64,000 nt of DNA from Streptomyces exfoliatus. Lineage in GTDB: Bacteria > Actinomycetota > Actinomycetes > Streptomycetales > Streptomycetaceae. Below the pieces are notes generated by a model that saw only the letters and a list, made by a program, of their open reading frames with translations, was not told the DNA's origin and ran no database searches. The stretch lies in contig NZ_JNZP01000007.1 in the NCBI RefSeq assembly GCF_000725545.1, forward strand, positions 175,488-239,487. Direction: 5' to 3'. A program made the translations under genes and the position numbers. Numbering within the stretch: position 1 is the stretch's first letter; every line of letters begins with the position of its first letter. Positions 1 to 9,026 of this stretch are shown here, in pieces.

Positions 1-1
1 C

Positions 2-778
2 GCGGTGGACGGCCAGACGCTCACGATCACCCGCCGTGTCCTGGGGGACGTCGCCGCGGGTGAGCGCAGCGGAAACGCGATCTGGGACGTGTCGACGCAG
101 ATCGACTCGCCGAAGACGCTCGCGCTGCGCGACCCGCGCAAATCCCTGCAGTGGACCACCGAACGCTGGGTGACCGACCGCAGGACGAACCGGCCGGTGC
201 GCTGCTGCGAGGAGAAGCCCGAGTTCGAGGGCGAGGCCTACCTGAAGTTCCCGTTCGACGTCGAGAAGCGCGCCTACTCCTGGTGGGACAGCACCCTGGG
301 CGCCACCGTGCCGCTGGAGTTCGACAAGGTCGCGAAGGTCAACGGGCGCGAGGGCTACCGCTTCGTCGGCAAGGTCGAGGCCACCCCGACCGGCACCCGC
401 CTGGTGCCCGGCGTGCTGGTGGGCAGCTCGAAGGGCGGTCAGATCCTGGCGGAGGAGTGGTACTCCAACCCGAGGATCGAGCTGACCGTGGACCAGCGCA
501 CGGGCCGGATCATGAACGCGCTGATCGCGCCGAAGAAGACGCTGCGGGCCCCTGGTTCGCAGAAGGACGCGGTCACCCTGCTGGCCAGTGACGGGCTGGA
601 GTTCACGGAGGAGACCCGGCGCCAGCAGGTCGCGCTGGCCTCCGACGACAGCGGCCGGCTGGAGCTCCTCGGCGAGACCGCGCCGCTCTTGGGCGGTGTG
701 GCGGGCGGTCTGCTGGCCGTCGCCGGTGCCGTGCTGCTGATCCGTGGCCCCCGGCGGGGCGAAGACTCAGCAGAGTGA
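2..778 (+). CDS. DUF3068 (PorA-like) envelope protein, 5' end missing
   Basis: The reading frame is open from the first bases of the window, so this is the C-terminal part (about 258 residues) of a longer protein; the GTG at 5 is most likely an internal valine. The visible part is a soluble, beta-rich extracytoplasmic region with a Cys-Cys pair (RCCEEK), then one C-terminal transmembrane helix near residues 225-245 and a short basic tail. This matches the DUF3068/PorA-family layout (N-terminal anchor, outer domain, C-terminal helix). The biochemical function of the family is unknown to me. Its position ahead of glycosyltransferases and an AftD-like enzyme suggests a role at the cell surface. 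The family call is by resemblance. Confidence 0.75.
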   Translation, partial: AVDGQTLTITRRVLGDVAAGERSGNAIWDVSTQIDSPKTLALRDPRKSLQWTTERWVTDRRTNRPVRCCEEKPEFEGEAYLKFPFDVEKRAYSWWDSTLGATVPLEFDKVAKVNGREGYRFVGKVEATPTGTRLVPGVLVGSSKGGQILAEEWYSNPRIELTVDQRTGRIMNALIAPKKTLRAPGSQKDAVTLLASDGLEFTEETRRQQVALASDDSGRLELLGETAPLLGGVAGGLLAVAGAVLLIRGPRRGEDSAE

Positions 779-1102
779 GTAAAACGGGCCCGGCCAAAGT
801 CCCGAAATTGTCATCGGCGTGAGTAGCCGGAACGAATGCTTGAACGAACACTGATGTTACCCCGCGGTAAGGCCAATGTTTCCTTGAACCGGCCGCCACC
901 CTCGGCCGCCTGCCGCCGGGGTAACCGCAGTGCCCGTACCAGCAGTTCCTGTATCCCGCAGTACCCGTGCCCGCAGTAACCCGACCCGTACCCGCAACAC
1001 CCCGTACGAGCCAGCCCAGCGCTTCATCCCCGGAAGCCCGGCACACCCTCATGCGCATCCCCATGCGCATCCCACCCGCAGCCGCCGAGTTGGAGCACCT
1101 CT
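779..1102. promoter_or_regulatory. Intergenic region with TTACC-N4-GGTAA palindrome and low-complexity tract
   Basis: No convincing gene lies in these 324 bp. An inverted repeat TTACC-CCGC-GGTAA sits at 857-870 and is the best operator or promoter-proximal candidate for the downstream glycan operon. From about 919 to 1000 the sequence is a degenerate repeat built from cagtaCCCGtaCCCGcag-like words, probably low-complexity drift. The translation start at 1103 has a GGAG about 8 bases upstream. Confidence 0.4.
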
Positions 1103-2329
1103 ATGCCCCAGCGCTCGTCCGCTCTGGCCCCCGGCCAGAAGGACTCCCGTTCCGTCCCCGCTCAAGCACGCACCGGCAGCCACGTCACCGACTCGCTCGC
1201 CCTCGACCCGCACACCGCGTCCCCCGGGACGCCCGTGCCGCGCCGGATCACCTTCCTCGCCCGCCGCGACCTGGCCAACCGGGCCGCCGGCGGATCGGAA
1301 CTGCTCATCGACCGGATAGCCGACGGTCTGACCGCCGGCGGCCACGACGTCACGCTCGTGTGCGGCGGCCCGGCCGCCGCACGCGACTACCGGGTGGTCT
1401 CCGCGGGAGGCGACGCGAGTCACTTCCTGCACGCCCGGTCGACCGTCGCCCGCGAGGTCGGCGACTGCGACCTGCTGGTCGAAGTGTGCAACGGCATGCC
1501 GTACCTGGCGCCGCTGTGGCACCGCGGACCCACCCTGTGCCTGGTCAACCACGTACACACCGACCTCTGGGAGATGCGTTACCCGGGCCCGGCGGCACGG
1601 CTCGGCCGCAGGCTGGAGCACTGGGCGCTGGCCGGCACCCATCGCGACAACCTGATGGTGGCCGTCTCCGAGTCGACCGCCGCCGAGCTGCGTGCCATCG
1701 GCGTGGCACCGGACCGCATCCGGATCGTCAACAACGGCGTCGAAGAGCCCGCCCCCCTGCTGCCCGAGGCGAAGGAACCGCTGTTCCTGGCCGTCGGCCG
1801 GCTGGTGGAGTACAAGCGCGTCGACCTCCTCCTGCGGCTGTGGGAGCGGGTGCGCCCCGTCACCGGAGGCCGGCTCGTCATCGTCGGGGACGGCCCCGAG
1901 CGGGAGCGGCTCGAAGCCATGGCCGGCCCCTCCGTGACGTTCGCCGGCCGGGTGTCGGAAGCCGAGAAACACCGGCTGATGTGCGAGGCGTGGCTGCTGC
2001 TGCACCCCTCCCTCGTCGAGGGCTGGGGCCTGGTCGTCACCGAGGCGGCCGCGCGGGCCACCCCCGCGATCGGATTCGACATACCCGGCCTGCGCGACTC
2101 CGTCGAGGACGGGGAGACCGGGGTGCTCGCCCGGGGCGAGAGCTCGTTCGCCGCCGCGTGGTGCGCCCTGTCCCTCAGCGCCGAACGGCGCGCGGCCATG
2201 GGACGTGCCGCGGTGCTGCGCGCCAAGCGCTTCCGCTGGAGCGCGACGGTCCGGCAGTTCCAGGCGGTCGCCGCCGAGGCCGTGGCCCGCACCGCGTCCA
2301 CGGGACGCGGCAGGAGCGTCCATGGCTGA
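1103..2329 (+). CDS. GT4-family glycosyltransferase
   Basis: A 408-residue GT-B fold, retaining glycosyltransferase of the GT4 type, expected to act at the cytoplasmic face using a nucleotide sugar. It has an N-terminal acceptor domain with a Gly-rich GGSELLIDR motif, then the donor domain: NNGVEEP, VGRLVEYKR, VIVGDGPER, and the EX7E-type segment EGWGLVVTEAAA near residue 310 that is typical of the family. No transmembrane segment is seen. The ATG start has a GGAG Shine-Dalgarno; the first 35 or so residues are poorly conserved in character and a later start cannot be excluded. It overlaps the next gene by 8 bp, so the two are translationally coupled. The acceptor and the sugar are not deducible. 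Confidence 0.85.
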   Translation: MPQRSSALAPGQKDSRSVPAQARTGSHVTDSLALDPHTASPGTPVPRRITFLARRDLANRAAGGSELLIDRIADGLTAGGHDVTLVCGGPAAARDYRVVSAGGDASHFLHARSTVAREVGDCDLLVEVCNGMPYLAPLWHRGPTLCLVNHVHTDLWEMRYPGPAARLGRRLEHWALAGTHRDNLMVAVSESTAAELRAIGVAPDRIRIVNNGVEEPAPLLPEAKEPLFLAVGRLVEYKRVDLLLRLWERVRPVTGGRLVIVGDGPERERLEAMAGPSVTFAGRVSEAEKHRLMCEAWLLLHPSLVEGWGLVVTEAAARATPAIGFDIPGLRDSVEDGETGVLARGESSFAAAWCALSLSAERRAAMGRAAVLRAKRFRWSATVRQFQAVAAEAVARTASTGRGRSVHG

Positions 2330-3143
2330 GACCACCGAGCGCGAGCACAGAGCTCCATCGGCCGACGACACCGAACACGGTGCCGAGGACACGTCGGCCG
2401 ACGGCAGCGAACGCGGCTTCAAGGACCCGTCGTTGAGGCGATCGGCCGCCCTCTTCCGGGCGTTCATGCGTGAACCCAGCGATCCCGAGCGGTGCTACAC
2501 CCTGCTGGCCCGTGACTCGGTCGCCCAGGTGGCACGCCATGTCGACCTGGCCGGCAAGATCGTCGTCGACGTCGGCGGCGGCAGCGGCCACTTCACCGAG
2601 GAGTTCCGCCGCCGCGGCGCGCAGAGCTACCTCTTCGAGCCCGACCCGCGGGAGCTGAACGCACGAGGCCGGACCACCGAGGACGCGGTCCTCGCCGACG
2701 GATACCTGCTGCCGCTCGCCGACGGCGTCGCGGACGTGTGCTTCTCGTCCAACGTGCTCGAGCACGTGTCGGACCCGCAGACGTTCATCAGCGAGATGGC
2801 CCGGGTCACCCGCCCCGGCGGGCTGATCTACCTGTCGTTCACCAACTGGCTCTCGCCCTGGGGAGGTCACGAGACCGCGCCGTGGCACTACCTCGGGGCG
2901 GAGCGGGCCCGCGCGCGCTACGAACGCCGCACCGGCCGCGCGGCCAAGCACACACTCGGGGAGAACCTCTTCCCCGTCCACATCGGTTCCACCCTGCGGC
3001 ACGTCCGCGGTCGCGACGACGTGCAGGTCGTGACCGCGCGGTCACGCTACTGGCCGTTCCTCGCGAGCACGATCACCCGGGTGCCGGGACTCCGCGAGAT
3101 CGCCACCTGGAATCTGCTGCTGATTCTCAGGCGAAGCCCATGA
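2322..3143 (+). CDS. Class I SAM-dependent methyltransferase
   Basis: A 273-residue protein. The start is the ATG at 2322, which overlaps the stop of the glycosyltransferase. After an acidic linker of about 45 residues comes a Rossmann methyltransferase core: motif I VVDVGGGSGHF near residue 86, an acidic residue ending strand 2 (LFEPDPRE), DGYLLPLADGVADV before motif IV, and SNVLEHVSD with FISEMARVTRPGGLIYLSF. This is the Methyltransf_11 pattern. The C-terminal 80 residues are basic and may bind a polymer or lipid-linked substrate. Given its neighbours it probably O-methylates or caps a surface glycan; the substrate is inference. Confidence 0.85.
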   Translation: MAETTEREHRAPSADDTEHGAEDTSADGSERGFKDPSLRRSAALFRAFMREPSDPERCYTLLARDSVAQVARHVDLAGKIVVDVGGGSGHFTEEFRRRGAQSYLFEPDPRELNARGRTTEDAVLADGYLLPLADGVADVCFSSNVLEHVSDPQTFISEMARVTRPGGLIYLSFTNWLSPWGGHETAPWHYLGAERARARYERRTGRAAKHTLGENLFPVHIGSTLRHVRGRDDVQVVTARSRYWPFLASTITRVPGLREIATWNLLLILRRSP

Positions 3144-3165
3144 GCATGCGAAGCGAGGAACGGTC

Positions 3166-6100
3166 ATGACCACTACGGTCCAGGCACCCCCCGGGGTGCC
3201 GCAGCCCGGCCCGACGCCGGCGGAGGCCTCCGGCGAACCGCGCGGACGGCGCCTGCTGTTCGGCTTCTGGGCCCTCGTCCTGGTGGCGTTCCTCGCCGTG
3301 TCACCAGGCAAGATGACGTTCGAGACGAAACTCGGCGTCGCCCTCGACCCGTGGCGCTTCCTCGGCGACCTCGGCTCGCTGTGGAACGGGAACGTCGGCC
3401 TCGGCGGCATAGCCAACCAGTACGTCGGCTACGCCTTCCCGGCACTCCCGTACTACGGGCTCATGGACCTGCTGCAGGTGCCGGTCTGGCTGGCCGAACG
3501 GCTCTGGCTGTCGCTCATCGTGACCGCCGCCTTCTGGGGCGCGCTCCGGCTCGCCGAACGGCTGCGCGTGGGGACGCCCGCGTCCCGGGTCCTCGGCGCC
3601 GTGGCCTACGCGCTGTGGCCCACCTTCACGATCGTCATCGGGTCGACCTCCGCCGCCGCGCTGCCCGGTGCCCTGCTGCCCTGGGTGCTGCTGCCGCTGA
3701 CCTCCGCGGCGTACAGCCCCCGGAAGGCCGCCGCGCGCTCGGCCCTGCTGATCCCCTTCATGGGCGGCGTGAACGCCGCCTCGACACTGGCCGCGCTGCT
3801 GCCCGTGGGCCTCTACCTCCTCAGCCGCCCGCCCGGCCGGCGCCGCCGCGCGCTGCTCGGCTGGTGGATACCCGGCGTCTTCCTCGCCACCGTGTGGTGG
3901 GTGGTCCCGCTGCTCCTGCTCGGCGCGTACGGCGAGAACTTCATGCCGTACGTCGAGCAGGCCGACACCACCACCGCCACCATGTCCGCTACCGAGCTGC
4001 TGCGCGGCGCCGGAAACTGGGTGGCCTACCTGAACTTCGGCGAGGCGTGGCTGCCGGCCGGCTGGACCGTCGCGACCTCCGTCGTCACCGTCCTCGGCTC
4101 GGCGTTCGCCGCGGCGCTCGGCCTCGCGGGCCTGGCACGGCGGGACCTGCCGGAGCGCCGCTGGCTGCTCCTGACCGTCCTGGCCGTCGTCCTGATCGCG
4201 CTCGCCGGGTACGCCGGATCCTTCGGCGGTCCCTTCCACGGCGCCGTCCAGGACTGGCTGAACGGCCCGCTGAAGCCGTTCCGCAACATCTACAAGTTCC
4301 AGCCGGGACTGGCCCTCGCGCTCGTCCTCGGACTCGCCCATCTGACGGCCGTGCTGTCCGAGAGCAGAGGCTCTCGCGCACTCCGGCTCCACGGGCGCCG
4401 CTGGGTGCCCGCGACCGCGGCCGTGCTCGTCCTGCCCGGTCTGGCGCTCCCGTACGTCAACGGCTCGATCCTCCAGCCCGGGGCGTTCACCAAGCTGCCC
4501 ACCCACTGGGAGAAGGCCGCCGGCTGGCTCAAGGACAACGCCCGGGACAGCAGGGCCCTGGTCGTCCCCGCGACGGCGCACGGCATCTACACCTGGGGTT
4601 CCCCCATCGACCAGCCCTTCGACGTGCTGGCCGACACCCCCTGGGCACAGCGGGACTTCGTCCCCTTCGGCACCCCCGGAGCACGCCGTATGACGGACGC
4701 CGTCGAGCAGGCGCTGCTGTCCGGCGCCGAGGTCCCGGGCCTCCGGGCCTACCTCGCACGGGCCGGCATGCACGAGGTGGTCGTCCGCAACGACCTCGAC
4801 CCCGACCAGATCGGCTACGTCCCGCCGCAGACGGTGAAGCGGACCCTGGAGTCGTCCGGCTACCGCAAGGTCACCGGATTCGGCCCGCTGGTGACCGGCG
4901 GACGCATCGCCGCAGGCACCCCGCTCCAGGTGCAGGGGCTCTACCCGCGGCTCCAGGCCGTGGAGATCTACCAGCCGCGGGACACCGGGCGGCCCGACAG
5001 GGTCGGCGTCTCGTCCGTGGCCGACACGGCCGTGGTCAGTGGCGGACCCGAGTCGCTGCTCCAGCTGTCCGCCGATCCCTCGATGACCGGCCGTCCGGCC
5101 GTACTGGCCGGGGACACGCTTCCCAAGGGCGTCGTCGCACCGGTGAAGGCGGTCGCGGACGGGCTGCGCCGGGCCGACACCCGGTTCGGCCTGGTCAACA
5201 ACAACACCTCGTACACCTACACCGCGGACGAGCGCAACCACTCCGGCAGCCTGCAGAACCCGGGCGAGCAGCCCAAGCAGATCCTGCCGTCGGACGGCAC
5301 CGGTCACCAGACGACGGCGGTGCTGCGCGGCGCCCAGGCCGTGACGGCCTCCAGCAGCGGCAACTGGCTGTTCCACCTGCCGCAGTACGACCCGGTGAAC
5401 GCCTTCGACGGCAACCCGGACACCGCGTGGGCCGAGGGCAGCCCCGGCGAGCCGGTCGGACAGTGGCTCCGGGTGGACTTCTCCCGGCCGACCGACATCC
5501 CGGCCTCGATCCAGCTGACGCCCCTGCCGGGTGACGCCATGCGCGCGGCGCCCACCCAGGTGCGGGTCGAGACCGACCGCGGTTCGGCCGACAGCCCCCT
5601 GCGGACCGACGGCCTGCCGCAGACCGTCAAGGCTCCCGCCGGCGAGGCCTCCTGGATGAAGATCACCGTCCTCGCCGCGCAGCAGGCGCGCCCGGGGCTC
5701 TCCGGCGCCGGATTCTCCGAGGTGTCGATCCCGGACGTGCAGGTGACGCGCCTTCTGCAGCTGCCCGCCGACGCGGAGAACACCGACGCGGAGGCGACCG
5801 TGTACTCCCTGCACCGCGGCACCGACGCGGGCGGCCTGTCGCCCTCCTCGGTCGAGGTGGGACTGCACCGGCAGTTCAGCACCAAGGAGTCCGGCGAGTA
5901 CCGGGTGTCGGCGCGAGCCGTCGCCGTACCCGGCGGCGCGCTGGACGGACTGCTCGACCGCTCGGCCCCCGGATCGAAGAACCGGCTGACGGCCGCCGTG
6001 GACTCCATCAGCCGCAACGGCACGTCACTCGGCGCCCGCAACCTGGTCGACGGCGATCTGACGACCGCCTGGATCGCGGGCGACCGGCCGGTCGTCCACC

Positions 6101-7506
6101 TGAACTGGCCCGCGATGACGAAGATCGACGAGGTCATCCTCGCGCCGGCGGGCGGGGTCTCCACCCGGCCCGAGCAGGTGATGATCAGCTCCCCGCACGG
6201 CGCCGCGGTGGCCGACGTGGACGAGAACGGGCGGGTCCGCTTCCCGGCGATCGAGACGAACCGGCTCGACATCACCATCACCAGGGTCGCGCCGCTCACC
6301 GTCCACAACCCGGTGGCGGGCGCGCAGCTGCAGCTGCCCGTCGGGCTGAGCGAGGTGCACGTTCCCGCCCTCGCCGACCTGCGGGTGCCGCGGCCGAAGC
6401 CGTCCGCGCGCTTCTCGCTGGCGTGCGGCGAGGGCCCGGACCTCGCCGTGGGCGGCACCCTGCACAAGACGAAGGCCTCCGGACTCGTCCGGGACCTCAC
6501 CGAGCGGCGCCCCGTCACCGTCACCCTCTGCGCGGGCGACGAGAAGGACGGCACCCTGGAACTCCCGTCCGGCGACCACGAGGTGGAGGCGAGTGACGCG
6601 GGCCCGCTGGCGATCACCGACGTCACGCTGACCCGCGGCACCCCGCGGGCCATGGACGGAGCGGCGGGCCGTGAGGCCACCGTCACCAGGTGGGCCGACG
6701 ACAGCCGGACCGTCTCGGTGTCGGCGGGCGCGGGCGAGGCCGCCTACCTGCGGACCTTCGAGAACGCCAACGACGGCTGGAAGGCCACGCTGGACGGCAC
6801 GGAGCTCGAGCCGGTGCGCCTCGACGGCTGGCAGCAGGCGTGGGTGATCCCGGCCGGCGCCTCCGGCACGGTGACCATGGAGTTCGAGCCCTCCGGCTCG
6901 TACCGGACGGCCCTGGCCGGCGGTGCGCTGGCGCTCGTCGCCCTGGCCGCCCTGGCCTTCGTGGGCCGTCGGCGCGACGACGATGGCACCGACGAGACGC
7001 CGCCCGAACCGGCGGCCCCCGGAATGCTCCTCGGAACGCTGGTGCTGACCGCGGTCGTCGCGGTGGCGGCGGGGCCGCTGGCCCTGGTCGTGCCCGTACT
7101 CGCCGTGGCGGCCCGGTTCCGGCCGGGTGTGCTGGTGCCGACAGCGGCGGTGGCGATGGGCGGCGCCGGACTCGTCGCGGCCCTGGGCGCCGGGGATCCG
7201 GTCGCCGAAGGGACGGGCGCGTTCAGCGGCCTGGCGCAGGTGCTCACGCTGGTGGCCCTGTCCGCCGCGCTGGTGACGGCGGTACGGCCGACGGCCGCGG
7301 CCGCCGGGCGCGGGGGCGCGGACGGGTACGGAGGCGACGACGGCTGGGCAGACGGTGACGGGCACGAGGGAGACGGGCGTGAAGGCGACGGTGGTTCCGC
7401 CGCGCCGGAAGCCGGTCCGGTGGTCACGGCCAGGCCGCGCGGCACCGGCGACGGGCACCGGCCCGAGCAGCCCCTCTGGCGGCCGGAGGGCGGTGGCCCC
7501 TCGTGA
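3166..7506 (+). CDS. AftD-like alpha-(1->3)-arabinofuranosyltransferase (DUF3367) with discoidin-type domains
   Basis: A 1446-residue membrane glycosyltransferase of the GT-C type. Residues about 25-430 hold roughly a dozen hydrophobic helices with the GT-C-like DxxxP and PLKPFRNIYKF segments. A long extracytoplasmic part follows. It has two F5/8 type C (discoidin/CBM-like) domains, one near residues 725-830 (NAFDGNPDTAWAEG) and one near 940-1020 (NLVDGDLTTAWIAG). A further beta domain and C-terminal helices (about 1245-1380) end in a Gly/Asp-rich tail. This is the architecture of mycobacterial AftD, which transfers arabinofuranose from decaprenyl-phospho-arabinose outside the membrane. Streptomyces lack classical arabinogalactan, so the real sugar may differ. 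The start follows gAGGAACggtc; the end overlaps the next GTG by 4 bp. Confidence 0.8.
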   Translation: MTTTVQAPPGVPQPGPTPAEASGEPRGRRLLFGFWALVLVAFLAVSPGKMTFETKLGVALDPWRFLGDLGSLWNGNVGLGGIANQYVGYAFPALPYYGLMDLLQVPVWLAERLWLSLIVTAAFWGALRLAERLRVGTPASRVLGAVAYALWPTFTIVIGSTSAAALPGALLPWVLLPLTSAAYSPRKAAARSALLIPFMGGVNAASTLAALLPVGLYLLSRPPGRRRRALLGWWIPGVFLATVWWVVPLLLLGAYGENFMPYVEQADTTTATMSATELLRGAGNWVAYLNFGEAWLPAGWTVATSVVTVLGSAFAAALGLAGLARRDLPERRWLLLTVLAVVLIALAGYAGSFGGPFHGAVQDWLNGPLKPFRNIYKFQPGLALALVLGLAHLTAVLSESRGSRALRLHGRRWVPATAAVLVLPGLALPYVNGSILQPGAFTKLPTHWEKAAGWLKDNARDSRALVVPATAHGIYTWGSPIDQPFDVLADTPWAQRDFVPFGTPGARRMTDAVEQALLSGAEVPGLRAYLARAGMHEVVVRNDLDPDQIGYVPPQTVKRTLESSGYRKVTGFGPLVTGGRIAAGTPLQVQGLYPRLQAVEIYQPRDTGRPDRVGVSSVADTAVVSGGPESLLQLSADPSMTGRPAVLAGDTLPKGVVAPVKAVADGLRRADTRFGLVNNNTSYTYTADERNHSGSLQNPGEQPKQILPSDGTGHQTTAVLRGAQAVTASSSGNWLFHLPQYDPVNAFDGNPDTAWAEGSPGEPVGQWLRVDFSRPTDIPASIQLTPLPGDAMRAAPTQVRVETDRGSADSPLRTDGLPQTVKAPAGEASWMKITVLAAQQARPGLSGAGFSEVSIPDVQVTRLLQLPADAENTDAEATVYSLHRGTDAGGLSPSSVEVGLHRQFSTKESGEYRVSARAVAVPGGALDGLLDRSAPGSKNRLTAAVDSISRNGTSLGARNLVDGDLTTAWIAGDRPVVHLNWPAMTKIDEVILAPAGGVSTRPEQVMISSPHGAAVADVDENGRVRFPAIETNRLDITITRVAPLTVHNPVAGAQLQLPVGLSEVHVPALADLRVPRPKPSARFSLACGEGPDLAVGGTLHKTKASGLVRDLTERRPVTVTLCAGDEKDGTLELPSGDHEVEASDAGPLAITDVTLTRGTPRAMDGAAGREATVTRWADDSRTVSVSAGAGEAAYLRTFENANDGWKATLDGTELEPVRLDGWQQAWVIPAGASGTVTMEFEPSGSYRTALAGGALALVALAALAFVGRRRDDDGTDETPPEPAAPGMLLGTLVLTAVVAVAAGPLALVVPVLAVAARFRPGVLVPTAAVAMGGAGLVAALGAGDPVAEGTGAFSGLAQVLTLVALSAALVTAVRPTAAAAGRGGADGYGGDDGWADGDGHEGDGREGDGGSAAPEAGPVVTARPRGTGDGHRPEQPLWRPEGGGPS

Positions 7507-9026
7507 CCGAGCCGTGGACCGCGGCCGGGACGGGGACCGCCCCCGAGAAGGAGACCGCTGTCGGGACGGGGACCGCCCCCGAGAAGGAGACCGCTGTCGG
7601 GAGGGGGACCGCTTCCCCTCCCGGCCGGGTCCGGATTCCCTTTCCGACCGTCGACGAGGTGTCGCGGCACTGCCTCAGCGACGACGAACCGGAGAGCGTC
7701 CACATCGAGGTCCATCTGCCCGGCACGCCGGACCCGGCACGGCTGCGGGCCGCGTTCCGGCAGGCGCTGCTCACACACCCCCGGGTGCTGGCAAGAGAAG
7801 TGCCCGGGCGTGGGCACCGGCGGTCCTTCGCGTGGGAGCTGACCGGTCGGCCGGACGGCGATCCGGTGGTTTTCGCGGGGCCGGGACCTGACGCCTTGGC
7901 GCAGGCCCGGGCCCGCGCCCTGACGGACTGTCCGCCGCTCACCCTGGCGCCGCCGATGCGTCTGGAAGTCGTCCCGTCGGACGAGGGCGGGACCGTGCTG
8001 CTGCTGACGCTGCATCACACCGCTCTCGACGCCCCGTCGGGGCTGCGGGTGCTCGCCACGACCGCAGAGCAGTACGGCGGCACGGCAGCCCTCCCGGTTC
8101 CCGGGCGGGTCCGGCCGGAGCGCTCGGGTCCGGCTCCGAGCGGGACAGGTGCCACCGGCCGCACCGTACGGGCCAGGCCCGTACGGGTCGCGCCGGACTC
8201 CCGGCCCGCGCCGGTACGCGCGCGTGCGGTGGGCAACGGCATGGTCCAGGCGGACCTGCCCGTTCCGCGGCGTGCGGCGCGGAACGGAGACCAACCGTCC
8301 TGGACCGTCAACGACCGACTCCTCGTCGCCACCTCACTGATGGTGGGGCGCTGGAACGTCTCGCGGGGCCGGCCGGCCGGTCCGGTACGGCTCACGATGC
8401 CCGTGGACGACCGTCCGCGCGGCACGGACATGCCGATGGGCAACGGAACCCGGCTCGTCGAGGTGGCCATGACCTCCGAGGACCCGCGCGACACGGAGCT
8501 GCTGCTCCGTGACCGGCCGGACCCGGAGGCCGTGGCCCGGCTGCTGCGCACCACCGCCCGGCGCACCCGCGCGCTGAAGTCCGCCGACGGCGCCCCCATG
8601 GGCGCGGGGGCGAGCCTGCTGACCGCACCACTGCTCCCGGTCGGTGTCCGGGGCGTGCTCACCCGTGGCGCACGGCGGGCGGCGGCGTCCTGGACGTCGA
8701 CGGCGCTGGTCACCAACGTCGGACGCGTGCCGTACGCACTGGACTTCGGCGACGCGGGACGGGCGACGGCCGTGTGGTTCTCCGCACCGGCGCGGATGCC
8801 GCGCGGGCTGAGCGTGGCGGCGGCTTCCACCGGCGGGCGACTGCATGTGACGTTGCGCTGGTCACGGGCGCTGCTCGGTGACACGGCGGGCGCGGAACTC
8901 GCGGGCCTGTTCGCGGAGTCGCTGTCGACGACGTCTCTCGCTCCGGCCGGGGACGACACACCGCGTCCGGACGCGACACCGGTGGGAACCCGCTCCACCC
9001 AGGACAACCACAAGAGGCCGTCATGA
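7503..9026 (+). CDS. Condensation/PapA-like acyltransferase
   Basis: A 507-residue protein of the CoA-dependent acyltransferase superfamily (NRPS condensation domains, PapA5, wax synthases). The active-site signature is present as HHTALDAPSG near residues 170-180, an HHxxxD motif with Ala in place of the usual Gly after Asp. The second half has the expected NDRLLVATSLMVGRW and PMGNGTRL segments of the solvent channel and latch region. It is free-standing, with no carrier or adenylation domain. In mycobacteria such stand-alone enzymes acylate envelope lipids or sugars, and its coupling to the AftD-like gene suggests acylation of the same glycan. The N-terminus carries a repeated, disordered-looking segment. 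GTG start, overlapping the upstream stop. Confidence 0.75.
   Translation: MTEPWTAAGTGTAPEKETAVGTGTAPEKETAVGRGTASPPGRVRIPFPTVDEVSRHCLSDDEPESVHIEVHLPGTPDPARLRAAFRQALLTHPRVLAREVPGRGHRRSFAWELTGRPDGDPVVFAGPGPDALAQARARALTDCPPLTLAPPMRLEVVPSDEGGTVLLLTLHHTALDAPSGLRVLATTAEQYGGTAALPVPGRVRPERSGPAPSGTGATGRTVRARPVRVAPDSRPAPVRARAVGNGMVQADLPVPRRAARNGDQPSWTVNDRLLVATSLMVGRWNVSRGRPAGPVRLTMPVDDRPRGTDMPMGNGTRLVEVAMTSEDPRDTELLLRDRPDPEAVARLLRTTARRTRALKSADGAPMGAGASLLTAPLLPVGVRGVLTRGARRAAASWTSTALVTNVGRVPYALDFGDAGRATAVWFSAPARMPRGLSVAAASTGGRLHVTLRWSRALLGDTAGAELAGLFAESLSTTSLAPAGDDTPRPDATPVGTRSTQDNHKRPS
7527..7612 (+). repeat. 36-bp tandem repeat inside the acyltransferase N-terminus
   Basis: Two exact copies of a 36-bp unit (7527-7562 and 7563-7598) plus a partial third encode a 12-residue repeat (G-T-A-P-E-K-E-T-A-V-G-T). 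Because the unit is a multiple of three, copy number can change without a frameshift. It is probably a disordered linker ahead of the folded domain. Confidence 0.85.

Noticed and set aside
919..1000. Repeats near 0.95 kb as a CRISPR array
   Set aside because: Units are short, degenerate and not separated by unique spacers. No CRISPR array or cas gene is present in the window.
3301..5868. An 855-codon open frame antisense to the AftD-like gene
   Set aside because: Same composition artefact; no plausible start or protein family.
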